Assembly (NCBI GenBank): GCA_018806915.1
Contig: JAGKQI010000102.1
Location: 744,001 to 808,000 of the forward strand
Length of the DNA: 64,000 bases
Source of the DNA: Phytophthora colocasiae
Taxonomy: Eukaryota > Oomycota > Peronosporomycetes > Peronosporales > Peronosporaceae
Direction of reading: 5' to 3'
Position numbers and translations under genes: made by a program. Of the stretch, positions 8,954 through 20,289 are shown piece by piece. Numbering within the stretch: the stretch's first letter is position 1; each line of letters opens with the position of its first letter. A model generated the notes under the pieces. That model saw only the letters and a list, made by a program, of their open reading frames with translations. It made no database searches and had not been told where the DNA came from.

Positions 8954-10184
8954 TCAAAGTGGCTCGGGAGTGAATTCTACCGGTTTAGCTGCTGGTTCAC
9001 GCGCCGAATTGATGGAGAAAATGAGGCGCGGCACCGACGCTAGAGGTGACGTTGAGTCCGTTGATTCCGCGTACAAACCATTGAGGTACGTTTTGTATGC
9101 CGGCATGAAGCGGTCCACAAAGGCGCGCACTTCGGCAGGAGTCATAGCTGGCTTCTTAGCTTCCCGCAGGAGCTGCTCGGGTTGCTCGCGCCACCTGACC
9201 AGACGCAAAAAAAATTGGTTAGTGTGGATCAATGCGGCGAGTACCAAGACTGAGTTAGCAACGTACTGGTAGACCCAATCCAGGTTGCCAATCTTGATCA
9301 CAATCAAACCATCCAGCTCCTCGTAGAACTTGTCAAAAGCACGCAACTCCTTGTTCACGGCCTTCATGTTTTCGCTGATGTATAGCCAAAATGAAGGGTT
9401 ACTGTTAGTTGCGGGCCACATCCGTTGCTAGCAGGATAAACGTACCTCAGATCGAAGTTATTGTCGTCAATCGATTGGAAACCCATACACCAGCCCTCGA
9501 TCAACAGCACATCAAGTGGGCCTGCAGTTCATGCACCAGCCATCAGAAACGCTTTGAAATTTGTTATCTCCTGGTTGTGCTGTACCTTGCTGACGGTCCC
9601 ACTCAGACATAGGAGCACGGTCACCACGGCCACTGTGTTGTGACTTGTCGTAGCGAGGCAAAGCAATTTCTTGCGTTGAGGTTCTGCACTCACGAACTAA
9701 GTCCATCAGAAATGGTACATCCATCGTGCCCGGATTTCCACGATACTGAGGTACTAGTACAGTTAGCGTTACTGCACAAGAGTTATGAACTACTGGTACG
9801 TACTTGAAGCAGCGGGTTGCCTGGATTAGCCTTTGCAAGGGCCACTTGCTGCTCGTACTTCCAGTACACATCATCCAGTGACAAGACGGCACACTTTTTA
9901 CCCATGAGAGTTAATGCCTCCTGCATGTACACGGAGGCCGTCGTTTTACCACCACCTTGCGGACAGCTTAGACCGATGCAGATGCAGCGCTTGGCGTCGC
10001 CCTGTTTCTTCTGTGCGGCCTCGACGACCTCCGTCGTCCAGCTGAACATTGGTAGGTAATAGTCATCCACACGGCGACGAAGCGCGCGTTCATCCACAGT
10101 CAACGAGCGTTTGGCGGCATCATGGCGGATCAACGCCTCGATGTGCTGGCGGAGCTTCTGCGTGCGCTCCAGGAAGGTGGCCAT
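8954..10184 (-). CDS. D-glycerate 3-kinase-like P-loop kinase
   Basis: Five exons (10184-9804, 9745-9586, 9521-9446, 9374-9267, 9194-8954) keep one frame and give 321 residues. The Walker A loop is GLSCPQGGGKTT, followed by VLSLDDVYW (the S-L-D-D-x-Y pattern of glycerate/uridine-type kinases), then LIEGWCMGF (Walker B-like) and a helical C-terminus. The family contains plant glycerate kinase GLYK and the yeast Tda10 kinase. The substrate here is inferred, not proven. The ATG at 10184 (MATFLERTQK) was chosen because the frame upstream is not conserved in character and an acceptor-like TTTCAG lies just before it, so a 5' UTR intron is possible. It is divergent from the ubiquitin-like gene at 10836. 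Confidence 0.85.
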
Positions 10185-10835
10185 GGTGAGGCTTGCTTGA
10201 CTCGCACGATCTTGGCCTGAAACAAAAACACGAAGGGTGTCATTATTTGCATACAATGTCGTTTTTCGTAGTGTCAATAAGTAGCTTTGTCTTTGCATTA
10301 TTAATCATTTCAAAATAACTCGCGCTACCTTGGTTTACCGACGTAAAAGGTTTGAGTCATTTGTCAACTTGTATCGTTACCTAAGCCAAGAGCGATGAAG
10401 CACTTTGACTCGACGGGATTTTTTAATGCGTTCCGACGATGGTATGTACGGTACAGCAAAATACATGGAAGTAGGAAGTAAGTCCAATGATAGCTGTGCA
10501 TTCAAGAAAGTTGCAATGTGATAATGGTGCACGCAAGGCATCACACAAGTTGTGTGACACAACAGAGACTTCTCAAGCACATCGTTGCATTTATGGATGG
10601 CTATTAGGAATGCTCGGTGCAACAAAAGTGCCGATGCAGCATCGCAGTGAGGTGGCTATCGCCGATGCAAAACTTGTCCATATATATAGTCCCTTGAAGT
10701 TGAAGTGACCAAACGTTTTTAGTCTTTTGAGTGCACACATTCTGGTCACCCCATCCATCCCTCATTTCATTTCAGAGAAGCAGAGGAGATTCTCACAACT
10801 ACCTCGCCACTCCTCACTTCATCCAGACCAGTACA
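10185..10835. promoter_or_regulatory. Divergent intergenic region with Inr-like core promoter
   Basis: This 650-bp region separates the minus-strand kinase from the plus-strand ubiquitin-like gene and holds no supported ORF. CTCATTTCATTTC at 10761-10773, 63 bp before the ATG at 10836, resembles the oomycete Inr (YCAYTYY) plus flanking promoter region. TATATATAG is at 10680. Confidence 0.45.
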
Positions 10836-11712
10836 ATGGACTCGCAAACTGCAGCTTCTTCACCTCCTTCTACAGCTCTACATGATGAGTGGGCGCTCGT
10901 GAATGAGGACGCAGAGTATGTAGCGTTAAATGACTTTTCCGATGGTCGAAGCTAATGGTTGTCTATTGTTCTACTGCTTCAGAATCGTCGCCTCGGTGGC
11001 TACTACAGAGGTCAGACACCACTAAATCGCCTACATGCCTTTGACTTTCATTCTGACGCTGTCTGCCGATTGATGTAGAAATTGGAAGGGTCTAAGCAAG
11101 TGAAGCAGTCCGTAAAGCATGAAGTTCCAGATGGTTGCGTGCCCATTCGACTGCGGCAAGGCGAGGAGGTCCGATCAGCGTGGTTCAATCCCACACAAAA
11201 AGTGGACGACTTTGTTAGCAAGGTGTGTGATGTCTCCATCATCATCGAATGTATTCGCACGACTAAATTGAAGCATTTCATTGTTGCAGTTTTTTGCGGA
11301 GGAGCTTGCAAGTGGAAAGAAGATAAGGCTCATTTATATGGGGATGATGCTGCTCCCCAGTCGGTCCCTGGGTGAGTACGGCGTCGAGGAGAACGGCGTG
11401 ATCCACAGCGTCATTACCGATGCGCGTAAGTTTAAAGGTGCTAATTTCTCTCGCGCTTCACCATATGACGACTAACACGTTGTGTAATGGTTGCATGCAG
11501 CACCTTCTCCCAGCCCGCAAGCAGCTCTTCAAGCGAACCTCAAGGGCTTGAACCCACAAAATTCTCTGCTGGTTCTCACAGGTATTTTCCTGTATGGCCT
11601 CTGGACGCTGTTCTACTATTTTCCGCAATTTTTTTCATGGAAGTCAACCGTCGTGCTTGCGCTCTTCACCGTGATGCATATTTCAGCTCTGGCCTCACGC
11701 TTCACCTCGTAA
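10836..11712 (+). CDS. Transmembrane ubiquitin-like-domain protein (TMUB1/2-like)
   Basis: Five exons (10836-10915, 10983-11010, 11079-11222, 11290-11425, 11501-11712) give 199 residues in one continuous frame. The short second exon uses a weak GTCAGA donor, so it is the least certain part. Residues about 45-130 form a ubiquitin-like fold (IRLRQGEE, FNPTQKVDDFVSKFFAEELA, IRLIYMGMMLLPSRSLGEYG, GVIHSVITDA). The C-terminus holds two hydrophobic segments (SLLVLTGIFLYGLWTLFYYF and STVVLALFTVMHISALA). Family members work with ER-membrane ubiquitin ligases in protein degradation. That role is inferred from the architecture. Confidence 0.8.
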
Positions 11713-11949
11713 GGTTTCCTCATGGGCCTGGCCAGAGTCAACTCAAGGCCATTTTTTTGTTTTCTCGATCTGATCGAGTCGATCATTGTCGTGGCAGCTC
11801 ATATTTATTCAAAGCGCCGCGGTTTTTGCTTAGTTTCGATAATAAACGTCATTTCAGTAGGTAAATGAACCTGATTCCAGCAACTAAGCCGTCACTACGA
11901 CGAAGACAGCACTTCCTCGACCACCACTACGCACAACACTTGACTTGTG

Positions 11950-13965
11950 TCACTTGTTCCGTCTACTCAGGAAAAACGACGCGCCAGCAAGAGCAGCCAC
12001 GGCGGCGGCGTAGACGACCATACCGATCGCCGTGTCACTATTGTGTGCTAGCGCTCGGCGGACAGCAAGTCGGTAGTGAGGGACTTTAAGTCGGATATAC
12101 TTGTTTCCCCAAGTGCGCGCTCGGTTAACAGCATCTTTCAAGTCCGAATCTTCTGAAAGCAGAATCTGGATCCAATTCACAGCAAAGCAAACGTTAATCA
12201 GTCAGAGAAAATATGGGGTAGTAGGTCAAGTCGAAAAGCGTACATGGTCGCCTTCGTCATCCACGTATAGAATCCGGCGAATAGTGTTGTCACCAAGCCG
12301 ATTTTGGACATCCACCAAAAGCTGATTCACTGATTCAGCAGAGCTTGTAAAGCGATGATTGTTGCCGTAGCAATCCGCAAGCTTGTACACAAACGCATCA
12401 GGTGCATGCTCGCCTTCGTTAAGAGGGTTTTCGTCGACCAGGGACGGCTCGCCAACTGAACTTCGTCCTGTGGATGACTGAAAGTCACTCCAGGATTGCC
12501 GTCCCACCAAAGACGCGATATCCACATCATCCGAATCATCCACACCAACGTTTGATTCATCATCCTCGACTTCTTCAGTGTTTGTTCTGGTCAAACTACT
12601 CCGAAATTGATCCCACAGCGGTTGTACGCCGTCACTTTTCACACTTTGGAATGTGGCCATTTGCTGAACAACACCACGCGTCACTTGCAACACGTCTACG
12701 ATACCCACAAGGCTGCTGCCATCGTCAAACACGGGTACGTGTAGGAACTTTCCGTTGTGCATTGAATGCAGCGTTTCCAAAATCGTCGTCCCTAGCGTAG
12801 CTGTCTGTGGATTGGGGGTCATTACTCTTGACAGCACACACTGACTGGGCTCAAGCGACAAGGCAACCACTCGCCGCATCAAATCTTTCGTCGTGAAAAT
12901 ACCAACCGTCCGGCCTGCCGCATCGCAAATCATAACAGCGCTGGTCTTCTGTATTAGCATCATGCGCGCTGCATCCATGGCAGTGGATTTTAGTCCGAGA
13001 ACAGGCACCTCGGAGCCTTCCATGATGATCGCTGATAAAGTTGGCAGGAAAAGCTGCACACACGATAATCTGTCAGCATGGAAGAATGCAGGCATACAAA
13101 TGTCTACCGCTACACGCATACCTTTTTCCGCAAAGACTCGAATAAGTTCGCCTCAGTAGAACCCGATAAGCTTGCCTGCAGCTACAAATTTGCCGCAATA
13201 TCATAGACGTCAACCCCAGACCGCTTGATTTCATACACATTTCCTTACCTTTTTCACAGTCTCTTCCAGTCGGTCAGATGATTTCCGGTATGCATGCTCA
13301 AGTTTTGTGATGGCTTCATACAGGCATTTTGCAATGTCAAGAATTCCCACAACTGTAAGAACAACACCAACCCACGTCAGTATTCCGCCGCCATTTTTGT
13401 GCCCTACAACTACTCCCCCACCTTTATCATTGTCTGTCACTGGCAAGTGGCGGAACTGTCCTGAAATCATCGTCTTGAGCGCGTCGATCGCGCTGGCATT
13501 GACAGAGACACACGACGGATCGGGCGTCATGACCTCATGTGCCAATGTCCTATTAGGGTCTCTCCCCACCGCCACCACCTTTACAGCGACATCTCGGTCC
13601 GTTATAATACCTGTGAGTAGCCCGCTCCTGTCAACAAGCAGTGCAGCATCGGTATTCCTTTCCACCATTGTGCGCACACACTGCGCTACCGTCGCGTGGT
13701 CCCCCTGAAGCAGTGCGCGCGACGGCCGCATACGCTTCACAGAGCCGCTGTGGCTGCGACTGGAGCGGTGCCGCGCTCGCTCCTGGGATGAGGCACCGAC
13801 CTCATGTTGGCGCTCGTCTTGCTTGCGTTGCGACGCCGGCTTTGAGTTCCCCGCTGTCGACTGCTGCTGCTGACGCGCCTTGGCCTTGCGCTCCACCTTC
13901 TTCGTGGAGAACACGAGCTGCTGCTGGCGCGGCTTGCGCGCGTCCTTCTCCCGGCGCTGTTGCAT
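11950..13965 (-). CDS. CBS-domain protein with PB1 domain and C-terminal membrane anchor
   Basis: Four exons (13965-13422, 13352-13249, 13053-12244, 12165-11950) give 557 residues. A basic, Gln-rich N-terminus is followed by four CBS motifs. The first pair is about 80-200 (TVAQCVRTMVERNTDAALLV, GIITDRDVAVKVVAVGRDPN, VMTPDPSCVSVNASAIDALK, FRHLPVTDN). The second pair is about 245-370 (GIFTTKDLMRRVVALSLEPS, VMTPNPQTATLGTTILETLH). A PB1 domain follows (FVYKLADCYGNNHRF to RRILYVDDEGDH and LLSEDSDLKDAV), then a membrane segment (GMVVYAAAVAALAGASFFL) at the extreme C-terminus. Plant and fungal CBSCBS-PB1 proteins share this order. CBS pairs usually bind adenine nucleotides. A 69-bp in-frame intron (13353-13421) interrupts the second CBS motif and could be missed, since skipping it leaves the frame open. 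Confidence 0.85.
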
Positions 13966-14239
13966 CGTCGAATTACCACTTGGAAGGTGGAATCAGATTT
14001 CTCATTTTCTCCGACGAGTCGACCTTCAACTGGTAATTTTAAATTTGACTCAAATAAAGCTGAGCCGGAACGCATTTATAGCCATGATTTAAGTGTAATT
14101 CGGATCATAAATCTAGCTAATTACAAGCATTTCTTTATAATTACCGATGAAATGCAGTATGCTGAGAACGGACAACTTGTTTTGATTGACTGAAAATATT
14201 ATCAAGAAAAAACGAGAAAGAAGATCAGACCGAAGCAAT
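13966..14239. other. Intergenic, divergent promoters
   Basis: A/T-rich region between the CBS-PB1 gene and the unknown gene at 14240. No further element is recognised. Confidence 0.5.
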
Positions 14240-14953
14240 ATGGTGACGCCTGCCACGGACGAAGGTGTGTTCCTCGTTGGCGACGATATCTTCTCAGCCA
14301 GTGAATCGCACAGGTTGACGCAGGAAGAGGAGCAGGCCTCAATCCAGCCGCGATTGCTAAGCGAAATCCTCTACATTGCGTCTATCGTGGCACAGCGTCA
14401 GCTCCCAGTGGATGCGGTGAACAATATCCTCGAGTTTGCAGGTGTGCTGCTTGCTTTCCAGGCAGAGACGTCTGAGTTCCGTCGTGGGCACAGCGATATG
14501 AATGAAGAATATTTGCGACTGCAACTTCCTACTGTCGAGGAGTTGGAAATCCCGCCTGGAGTGGACGTGAGCAAGTGCTCCCTGCTAGTTGTGGACTGCG
14601 TGTCCAAGGACCAAGGATGGGCCACCGACATGCCCGAGCACAACGGCACTTATCGCGGATCTAGTTCTTGGTGTGAGATTGCTGTCACATCAACTAACAG
14701 AGAGGAGGGAGACCTGACTCAGTCAAGGGTCGAGCAGTTCTGTCCGAACCTTCGTGCCGGAAGAAATTTCCGCCACCACCGCAGATATTATACCAGCTCT
14801 GCGGGTCTGTTGAAGCATGTTAAGCTCGGTGACTGCGTGTCTATCGTGCTTCGGTCGGAGTATCCTGGATGGACGAACTCGGCGAAGTTCGGCCGACTCG
14901 CAGTCTGTTTTGCAGTGGAGTTGAACGACGACTTCTCGTTTGCAGATGGGTAG
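14240..14953 (+). CDS. Conserved-looking hypothetical protein
   Basis: A single exon of 237 residues from ATG 14240. I do not recognise the family with confidence. Visible are an N-terminal acidic/helical part, then CSLLVVDCVSKDQGWA, GTYRGSSSWCE, a basic RNFRHHRRYYT stretch and LGDCVSIVLRSEYPGWTN. The KDQGW...GTYR...SW spacing recalls a domain seen in fungal hypothetical proteins, but this is only a resemblance. The stop codon TAG lies inside a 16-bp piece matching the right tip of Fanzor element D, and the last 25 bp of coding sequence are duplicated just downstream. The natural C-terminus may therefore have been altered. Confidence 0.65.
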   Translation: MVTPATDEGVFLVGDDIFSASESHRLTQEEEQASIQPRLLSEILYIASIVAQRQLPVDAVNNILEFAGVLLAFQAETSEFRRGHSDMNEEYLRLQLPTVEELEIPPGVDVSKCSLLVVDCVSKDQGWATDMPEHNGTYRGSSSWCEIAVTSTNREEGDLTQSRVEQFCPNLRAGRNFRHHRRYYTSSAGLLKHVKLGDCVSIVLRSEYPGWTNSAKFGRLAVCFAVELNDDFSFADG

Positions 14954-15005
14954 ACTCATAAGGCGACTAACTGACATGTGAACGACGACTTCTCGTTTTG
15001 CAGAT
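14923..15005 (+). repeat. Direct duplication flanking a Fanzor right-tip fragment
   Basis: Copy 1 at 14923-14947 and copy 2 at 14980-15005 share GAACGACGACTTCTCGTTT and then TGCAGAT, with a one-T difference. The 32 bp between them contain GGTAGACTCATAAGGC (14949-14964), an exact match to the right tip of element D on its own strand and one base off A and C. It looks like a scar of an excised or abortively inserted element. Confidence 0.7.
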
Positions 15006-15029
15006 TATTTGTTCCCTAGCAGTCCTTCA

Positions 15030-15650
15030 CCTTAGGAGTCTACCTGTCTTACAACTATAGCTACAGCTATAGCTAGCAGATACTCTTGGGCCTATAACGT
15101 CCACCAGAAGGTGGACAGGTCTCCGCGACGAAGGCTTCGCCGGTAAATGAGTTCGTTGGCAGCGTTCACGTCTCGGCTGCGAGTCTTCCTCTTCTTGGAC
15201 AGGACTTGGTCTTCATCCGGGGTAGACTCGAGGTAGCGTCTGATGCTACACACATCCACTACGTGTCTGCCGTCGTCTGAATTGGCAGCAGAAGCAAGAC
15301 GTTGTAGTGGGCCGACAGCATGCTGACCAGATGGAGCATGCCGGAGGGACGTCGTGTCGCCTCTGGAGACGTGGGTCCGAAAACGCCGCCGTTGACCGCA
15401 GCGTAGCCGCCGACAGAGCCGGGGATGCTTGGTCGTCGAACTTGGTGAGGTGGTGCTTGTGGGGAGCTTGGCAAATCCGGAAGTGAGAAGAACTTGGCTC
15501 AGCCGTCGCTCAGAGCCGTGAGGAAGCGCAACCCACCTTCCTTGGCAGCAAGTTCATAGATACTAGGTTCATGACGATCTTCAACATGTTCACAACAATT
15601 ACAGGCTGCCGTAATAGCTCTCTTGTGCTACCATCAGCATCGTATGTTTC
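15030..15650 (-). mobile_element. Non-autonomous Fanzor-family element copy B
   Basis: The right end at 15030-15160 has the same hairpins as A and C. The left end (15560-15650) has the diverged left-end start with an MLKIVMNLVS-like frame from ATG 15593. Between them, most of the fanzor gene is replaced by about 400 bp shared with G/E (for example CCCACTACAAC and AGACGACGGC). Near the right end, the reverse complement reads a KKRKTRS-like stretch and then RDVNAANE, a remnant of a RuvC-III motif. It has no intact nuclease, so movement would depend on another copy. A piece upstream of the left end (15600-15680, minus) reads like coding sequence (VARIVETYDADGS) of unknown origin. Confidence 0.7.
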
Positions 15651-15947
15651 CACGATACGTGCCACCAATGGAGCGATTCCGTACGTTGAAGTAAGCTGAA
15701 GATGGCGACACGATTGGCGCTTTATCAGACCGAAAGGTCGCGCCCAATTTGGACCAATCCCAAGCGTCATCGCAGCTGTAGCGACACTGTGGCGGCTGTG
15801 ACTTGGCCATGGTCTCTGCTATCATTGGTTAACGCGAGCCCAACGGCAAGATTCACGTCCGCTCACGCGCATTGCAGCTGTCGCTCATGGCCACTTCCAG
15901 TCTTGCCGCTCCGAGTGTAGGGGGCATTCCGACCTTTTAGGGCTGAT

Positions 15948-17517
15948 ATGCAACTCGAAAAGCATTTTCTCGCCGTTCCGCTTCTGGTAGCACTGGCACT
16001 TGCTGCAGTTCATGCCGAGACGCTGCGTAGTGAACCGACAATGGCTGTGTCATCGCCTGCAGATGAAGCCATCGTCCCAGAGGTCGATACGTCCGTGGGC
16101 TTGGCCCAGCGTGAGATCTTTGGTATGGCTCTGGCGGCACTAGTCATTTTTGTCGCTGCTGGAGGAGGCACCGGCGGTGGAGGTGTGTTGGACCCGATTT
16201 ACATTCTCGTTATGGGTCTCGATGCTAAGGTGCGCGATTCTTTGTACTGCTGGTCTGATAGCGTGTTGTTAACTGATCCAGTCTGGTTAAACTCTGACAG
16301 ACCGCCATCCCTCTCTCCAGCATCACAATTCTTGGTGGAGCGATCGGAAACTTCTTCATGAATCTGCGCCGAACCCGGGACAACTCGACTGAGCCGCTTA
16401 TCGACTGGGATGTCATCCTTGTCATGCAACCACTTCTTTTGTGTACGTCGAAGTATCCTCACTGGCAATGATATATCGGGTTTTGACGAGTGTGTGCTGT
16501 TACAGTGGGAGCAACTTGCGGTACCTTCCTCAATGAGATTATGCCCACGTGGCTCTTGTGCATATTGCTAGTGTTGCTGCTCAGTGTGACTGGCACGCGT
16601 ACGCTGCAAAAGGCCATCAAAGCCCGGCAACAAGAGCGCTGGCAATGCGGTGTCTCGCCTGAAGCAACATCGCTTCTTGCGGTTGATTCATCCAAGCTTC
16701 ACGACATATCCGAGAAAACGGTTTACCGCGCAGATGTGCCGTGGGGGAAGCTTACTACGCTTGGTAGCCTGTTCATGGTTGTCGCTGGGATGAGGATTCT
16801 TCGTGGAGGGGAGACCTTTGAAAGCCCGATGGGTATCAGTTCGTCGTCATCACTGTATCCAATTCTCGTAGCATTGCCCTACATTGCCCTTGTCATCATT
16901 AGTTTTTTCTCGCTGAAGAACCTGAGGGTTACGTATGAAAAGCAACTGACCCCTGGATATGAGTTTGGCAATCATGAAATCAAGGTGAGCAAGAACCGTT
17001 TGCAGCACGTTCTACCTACTCTTGAATTTCCTAACTTGCTATTGCTTCCGACTACAGTGGACGACATCATCGGTTTGCTTCTTCCCGATATCTTCGCTTG
17101 CAGCCGGAGCTGCGTCCGGTATGTTCGGAATCGGCGGAGGTATCATCAACGGTCCGCTTCTGCTCGAAGTGGGAATTGATCCTTCAGCAGCTTCTGCTAT
17201 GACTGCTGCGACAGTACTCTTCTCCAGCGGCAGTAAGCTCAATGTTCATCTGCTTTTTTGGATCCTTGTGCTGATAATTTTCCGTGGTGCTTGCAGTGTC
17301 GTCACTCAACTACGCAGCAATGGGGAAGTTGGATCTGGACCTCGCACAATTGATGCTACCGATGGGCTTTTTAACGACATACATTGGCCATGCCTGCCTG
17401 CTGAAGATCGTGCGTCACTACAATTGCCCGTCAATGATCATCTTCTCTATGGCAGTGATTGTCCTTATCAGCGCCGTCGCCATGAGCATCGAAAGTGTTC
17501 GAGCGTTGCTCTCTTAA
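15948..17517 (+). CDS. TauE/SafE-family membrane transporter, copy 1
   Basis: Five exons (15948-16229, 16301-16442, 16506-16984, 17058-17232, 17297-17517) give 432 residues. An N-terminal signal peptide (HFLAVPLLVALALAAVHA) precedes about eight to nine membrane segments in two repeats. Each repeat has a Gly-rich motif: AAGGGTGGGGVLDPIYIL and GMFGIGGGIINGPLLLEVGI. The family exports sulfite or other organic or inorganic anions; bacterial TauE and SafE are the name-givers. Eukaryotic substrates are unknown. It lies 131 bp from, and is homologous to, the next gene. Its last 80 bp recur at 19552-19632. Confidence 0.88.
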
Positions 17518-17648
17518 AATCCTTATTTACATTAGCCAAATCGCGCAATTGCGCGAACATTTACATAATATGACCAATCAAAATGCTTCTTTGGAAAGTC
17601 TCTCCCTTCACCAACGTCATTTTTAGATTCGCTTCAACAAAGTGAACG

Positions 17649-19372
17649 ATGGGCCGAAATCTCACTTGTGGCTTAGCGTTACTGGCGCTCGCCACAGCGT
17701 TCGTGGCAGCGCAACCCCCACAAGATGAGGGAGGACCTGTCAAGTTTGGTCCCGTACCGACGTTCCCACCGCAGGGCGAGCACTACGAGCCGCGCGAAGT
17801 GTTGCGTTCCGTCGAGCGACCCCATCAGCTATTCGGAATTCTGCTAGCTGCGTTGGTGGTGCTAATTGCATCAGGGGCCAAAACTGGTGGTGGGGCTGTA
17901 TTAGATGCAGTCTACATTCTAGTGCTGAAGCTGGGACCGGATGTAAGTGGTAATGGAAGAATTGAATTGGTATGAAGTGATTAAATCGCTGTTCTGTAAA
18001 TGCAGGAGGCAATCCCGTTAGCAAGCATTACGATCTTCGGAGGAGGTAAGTCTTGTTTACTAACGATATTGGATCAATGATAGTGTTCTAATTGTGCTGT
18101 TGTTGTTGTGCAGCTGTATGCGACCTCTTTTTGAATCTCTGGAAGAAACCCATGAATTCAAACTTCTCTTTAGTCAACTGGGATTTTATTCTGATGATGC
18201 AGCCTATGCTACTGAGTAAGATCACGCATAGAGGCAATTCGGTTGATGTTTGTTCAAAGCCTGATTATTATTTTTTTGGGTTCTGCAGTGGGAGCTGGGT
18301 TTGGAGCGTCAATGATCTCGTGGTTTTCTGCTTGGCTGCTTACCATCGCGCTGATTGTGTATTTGGTGTACATCGGGAAGAAAGCTTTTAAGAAAACCCG
18401 TGCTGTTGGAACGGAAGAGGGGTGGCGGTGGTGCAGTAGTGGTGAATCTGTGTCACTGCTTGGCGCACCGTCCACAAGTTTCCACCAGGTAGGTGCCTTC
18501 AGCAATTATTTACTTCCTCAGTTATGTAAACTTGGCCACTAAACTATTCCTCTTGAAACGTTAGGGCGATGACGGGGGCTTCCAGTACAAACGAGGCCTT
18601 CCTTGGCGCAAACTCGGGATGAACTTCGGCCTCTTTGGTGCCACAGTGTTGCTCACATCGCTCCAGGGCGGAAAATATTTTCCTAGTCCGTTAGGAATTC
18701 CTCCGACCTCTTTCTTTTTCTTGATCATTTCGCTGCTACCATTCATCTTCTTGTCGGTCGTCTCGCACTACCAGATGAAAGATGTGGTGGCAACTTACCA
18801 GAGACAGCAGAACCCACGCTTCATTCTCGCGCCGAATGAAGTTCAGGTACCATACATCTTGCTTTCGCATTGATGTTAATAACTCTAACTTTTGCGTTTT
18901 GACCTCCACTTAGTGGTCACCGGACTCAATCCGAAAACTACCGCTTCGCCTCCTCGGTATTGGAGCTGTCGCCGGAGCGTTTGGAGTTGGAGGTGAAGGA
19001 GCGACGTCGCGTTTGCTGCGTGGCGTCAACTTCTCCCCAGCAGCAGTATCCGCCATGTCCGCTACGGCCGTATTCTTTGTCAGTGGCAGTAAGTTGTCCG
19101 ACGTGGTGCTTCATAGCTTTCCCGCTTACTAAGAACTCGTGTTTGCAGTGGCGAGCTTTGATTTTTTCCTGTGGGGCAAGTTAAACCTGAATTTGGCTAA
19201 AGAGCTGATGCCTCTTGGTTTCGTGATGACGCTGCTCGGCCGTTTGTGCCTGATTAAAATCGTCCGCAAGGCCAAATCGCGTACGCTGCTGCTGTTTGCT
19301 ATTACGGCTGCGATGTTCATCAGCGTATTGCCACTCAGCTTCATGGTGCTTCGTTCGATGTTTGGCTTCTAA
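17649..19372 (+). CDS. TauE/SafE-family membrane transporter, copy 2
   Basis: Seven exons (17649-17942, 18006-18045, 18114-18215, 18289-18488, 18565-18846, 18914-19088, 19149-19372) give 438 residues. It is colinear with copy 1: a signal peptide (LALLALATAFVAA), then the first Gly-rich motif ASGAKTGGGAVLDAVYIL, then a second, degenerate motif GAFGVGGEGATSRLL where copy 1 has GMFGIGGGIINGPLL. Intron positions largely match copy 1, with extra introns in copy 2. The tandem arrangement and the changed second motif suggest duplication followed by divergence, perhaps a changed substrate. Confidence 0.86.
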
Positions 19373-19551
19373 GAGTTACTTCAAGTAGTTCACAAGAATC
19401 TGCTGACCTGCTATCGAGTCAAGCTAGACTATTGCTACGTTCGTGAGGACCGCCAAGATTCGTAAGTGTTTTCTTGTGTTGGAGTGCTAACTACATTCCA
19501 ACAGAGCATAAATCTAGGCAGACAACCATACAACATGACCTTGAAGTAGTC

Positions 19552-19632
19552 GGGCGTCACTACAATTGCCCGTCAATGATCATCTCTATGGCAGAAATCG
19601 TCCTTATCAGCGCCGTCGCCATGAGCATCGAG
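19552..19632 (+). pseudogene. Duplicated 3' tail of TauE/SafE copy 1
   Basis: CGTCACTACAATTGCCCGTC and the following 60 bp repeat 17412-17495 with a few changes and a 3-bp gap. The copy ends at GAGCATCGAG, where the left end of Fanzor copy C begins. 19373-19551 holds no recognisable gene. Confidence 0.8.
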
Positions 19633-19648
19633 CGTTTAATAGATACAG

Positions 19649-20234
19649 CAAGGGTTGTGAAAAATAAGATTGTTATTTAATTGAGCCCCATGACTCGGGT
19701 CAATCAATAATTTGCAATTTTGTTTTCAATCATATCATCGAGCTCTGATTGGTAGAAACCCACCTAACCGTAACCTTAACCCAAACCCCTTGACGCTCGT
19801 TATAGCTTTGCGAGAACTTTAACTACACCGCTTTCAAAGCGTGGTGCTTTAACGACGATGGCTTGTGGGCTGAGGTATTTCGCAGTTGGTGTGAACTCCT
19901 TCGTAATGGCATCAAACAGACACCGCACGTCCAATATAGTCGCATGTTTGGGTCTTGCAGAAATTTGCAAAGTGAGGAGACTGCTGGAGTGTCGAGCGCT
20001 ACCTCAGAGCTGTCTCGTCGAAGTTGTTTACGTCGTACAGGCCCAGAAGACCACTGCTTGCTCATTATTGATGCGTTAAGAGTACTCAAGTAGCTCGTGA
20101 CTTCACCAGAACGCGAGTTAAACGCCACAGTGAAATGGAGGATTATTTGGACTGATTGGGACCTCGCTCAATCAATAATTTAGTGTGTTTTAATTGAATT
20201 ATTTGAAAGTCAAATTGTTTTTTTCACAACCCTG
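19649..20234. mobile_element. hAT-like MITE inside the left end of Fanzor copy C
   Basis: Ends CAAGGGTTGTGAAAAA and (reverse complement) CAGGGTTGTGAAAAA form a terminal inverted repeat. GATACAG flanks both sides (19642-19648 and 20235-20241), as expected for a hAT target duplication (7-8 bp). Removing it restores TTTAATAGATACAGCTGCTG, matching TTTAATACAGCTGCTG of copy F. There is no transposase. A weak minus frame at 20128-19823 is not recognisable. Confidence 0.7.
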
Positions 20235-20289
20235 GATACAGCTGCTGTAGGCTCATTGTGTATGTGAACGATAAGCTTGGGAGTAAATT

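Noticed and set aside
14240..14953. RXLR or Crinkler effector
   Set aside because: No signal peptide and no RXLR or LxLFLAK motif near the N-terminus; none was found elsewhere in the window either.
19764..19790. Telomere-like CCTAACC stretch
   Set aside because: Only three to four degenerate units inside a hAT-like MITE; not a telomeric array.
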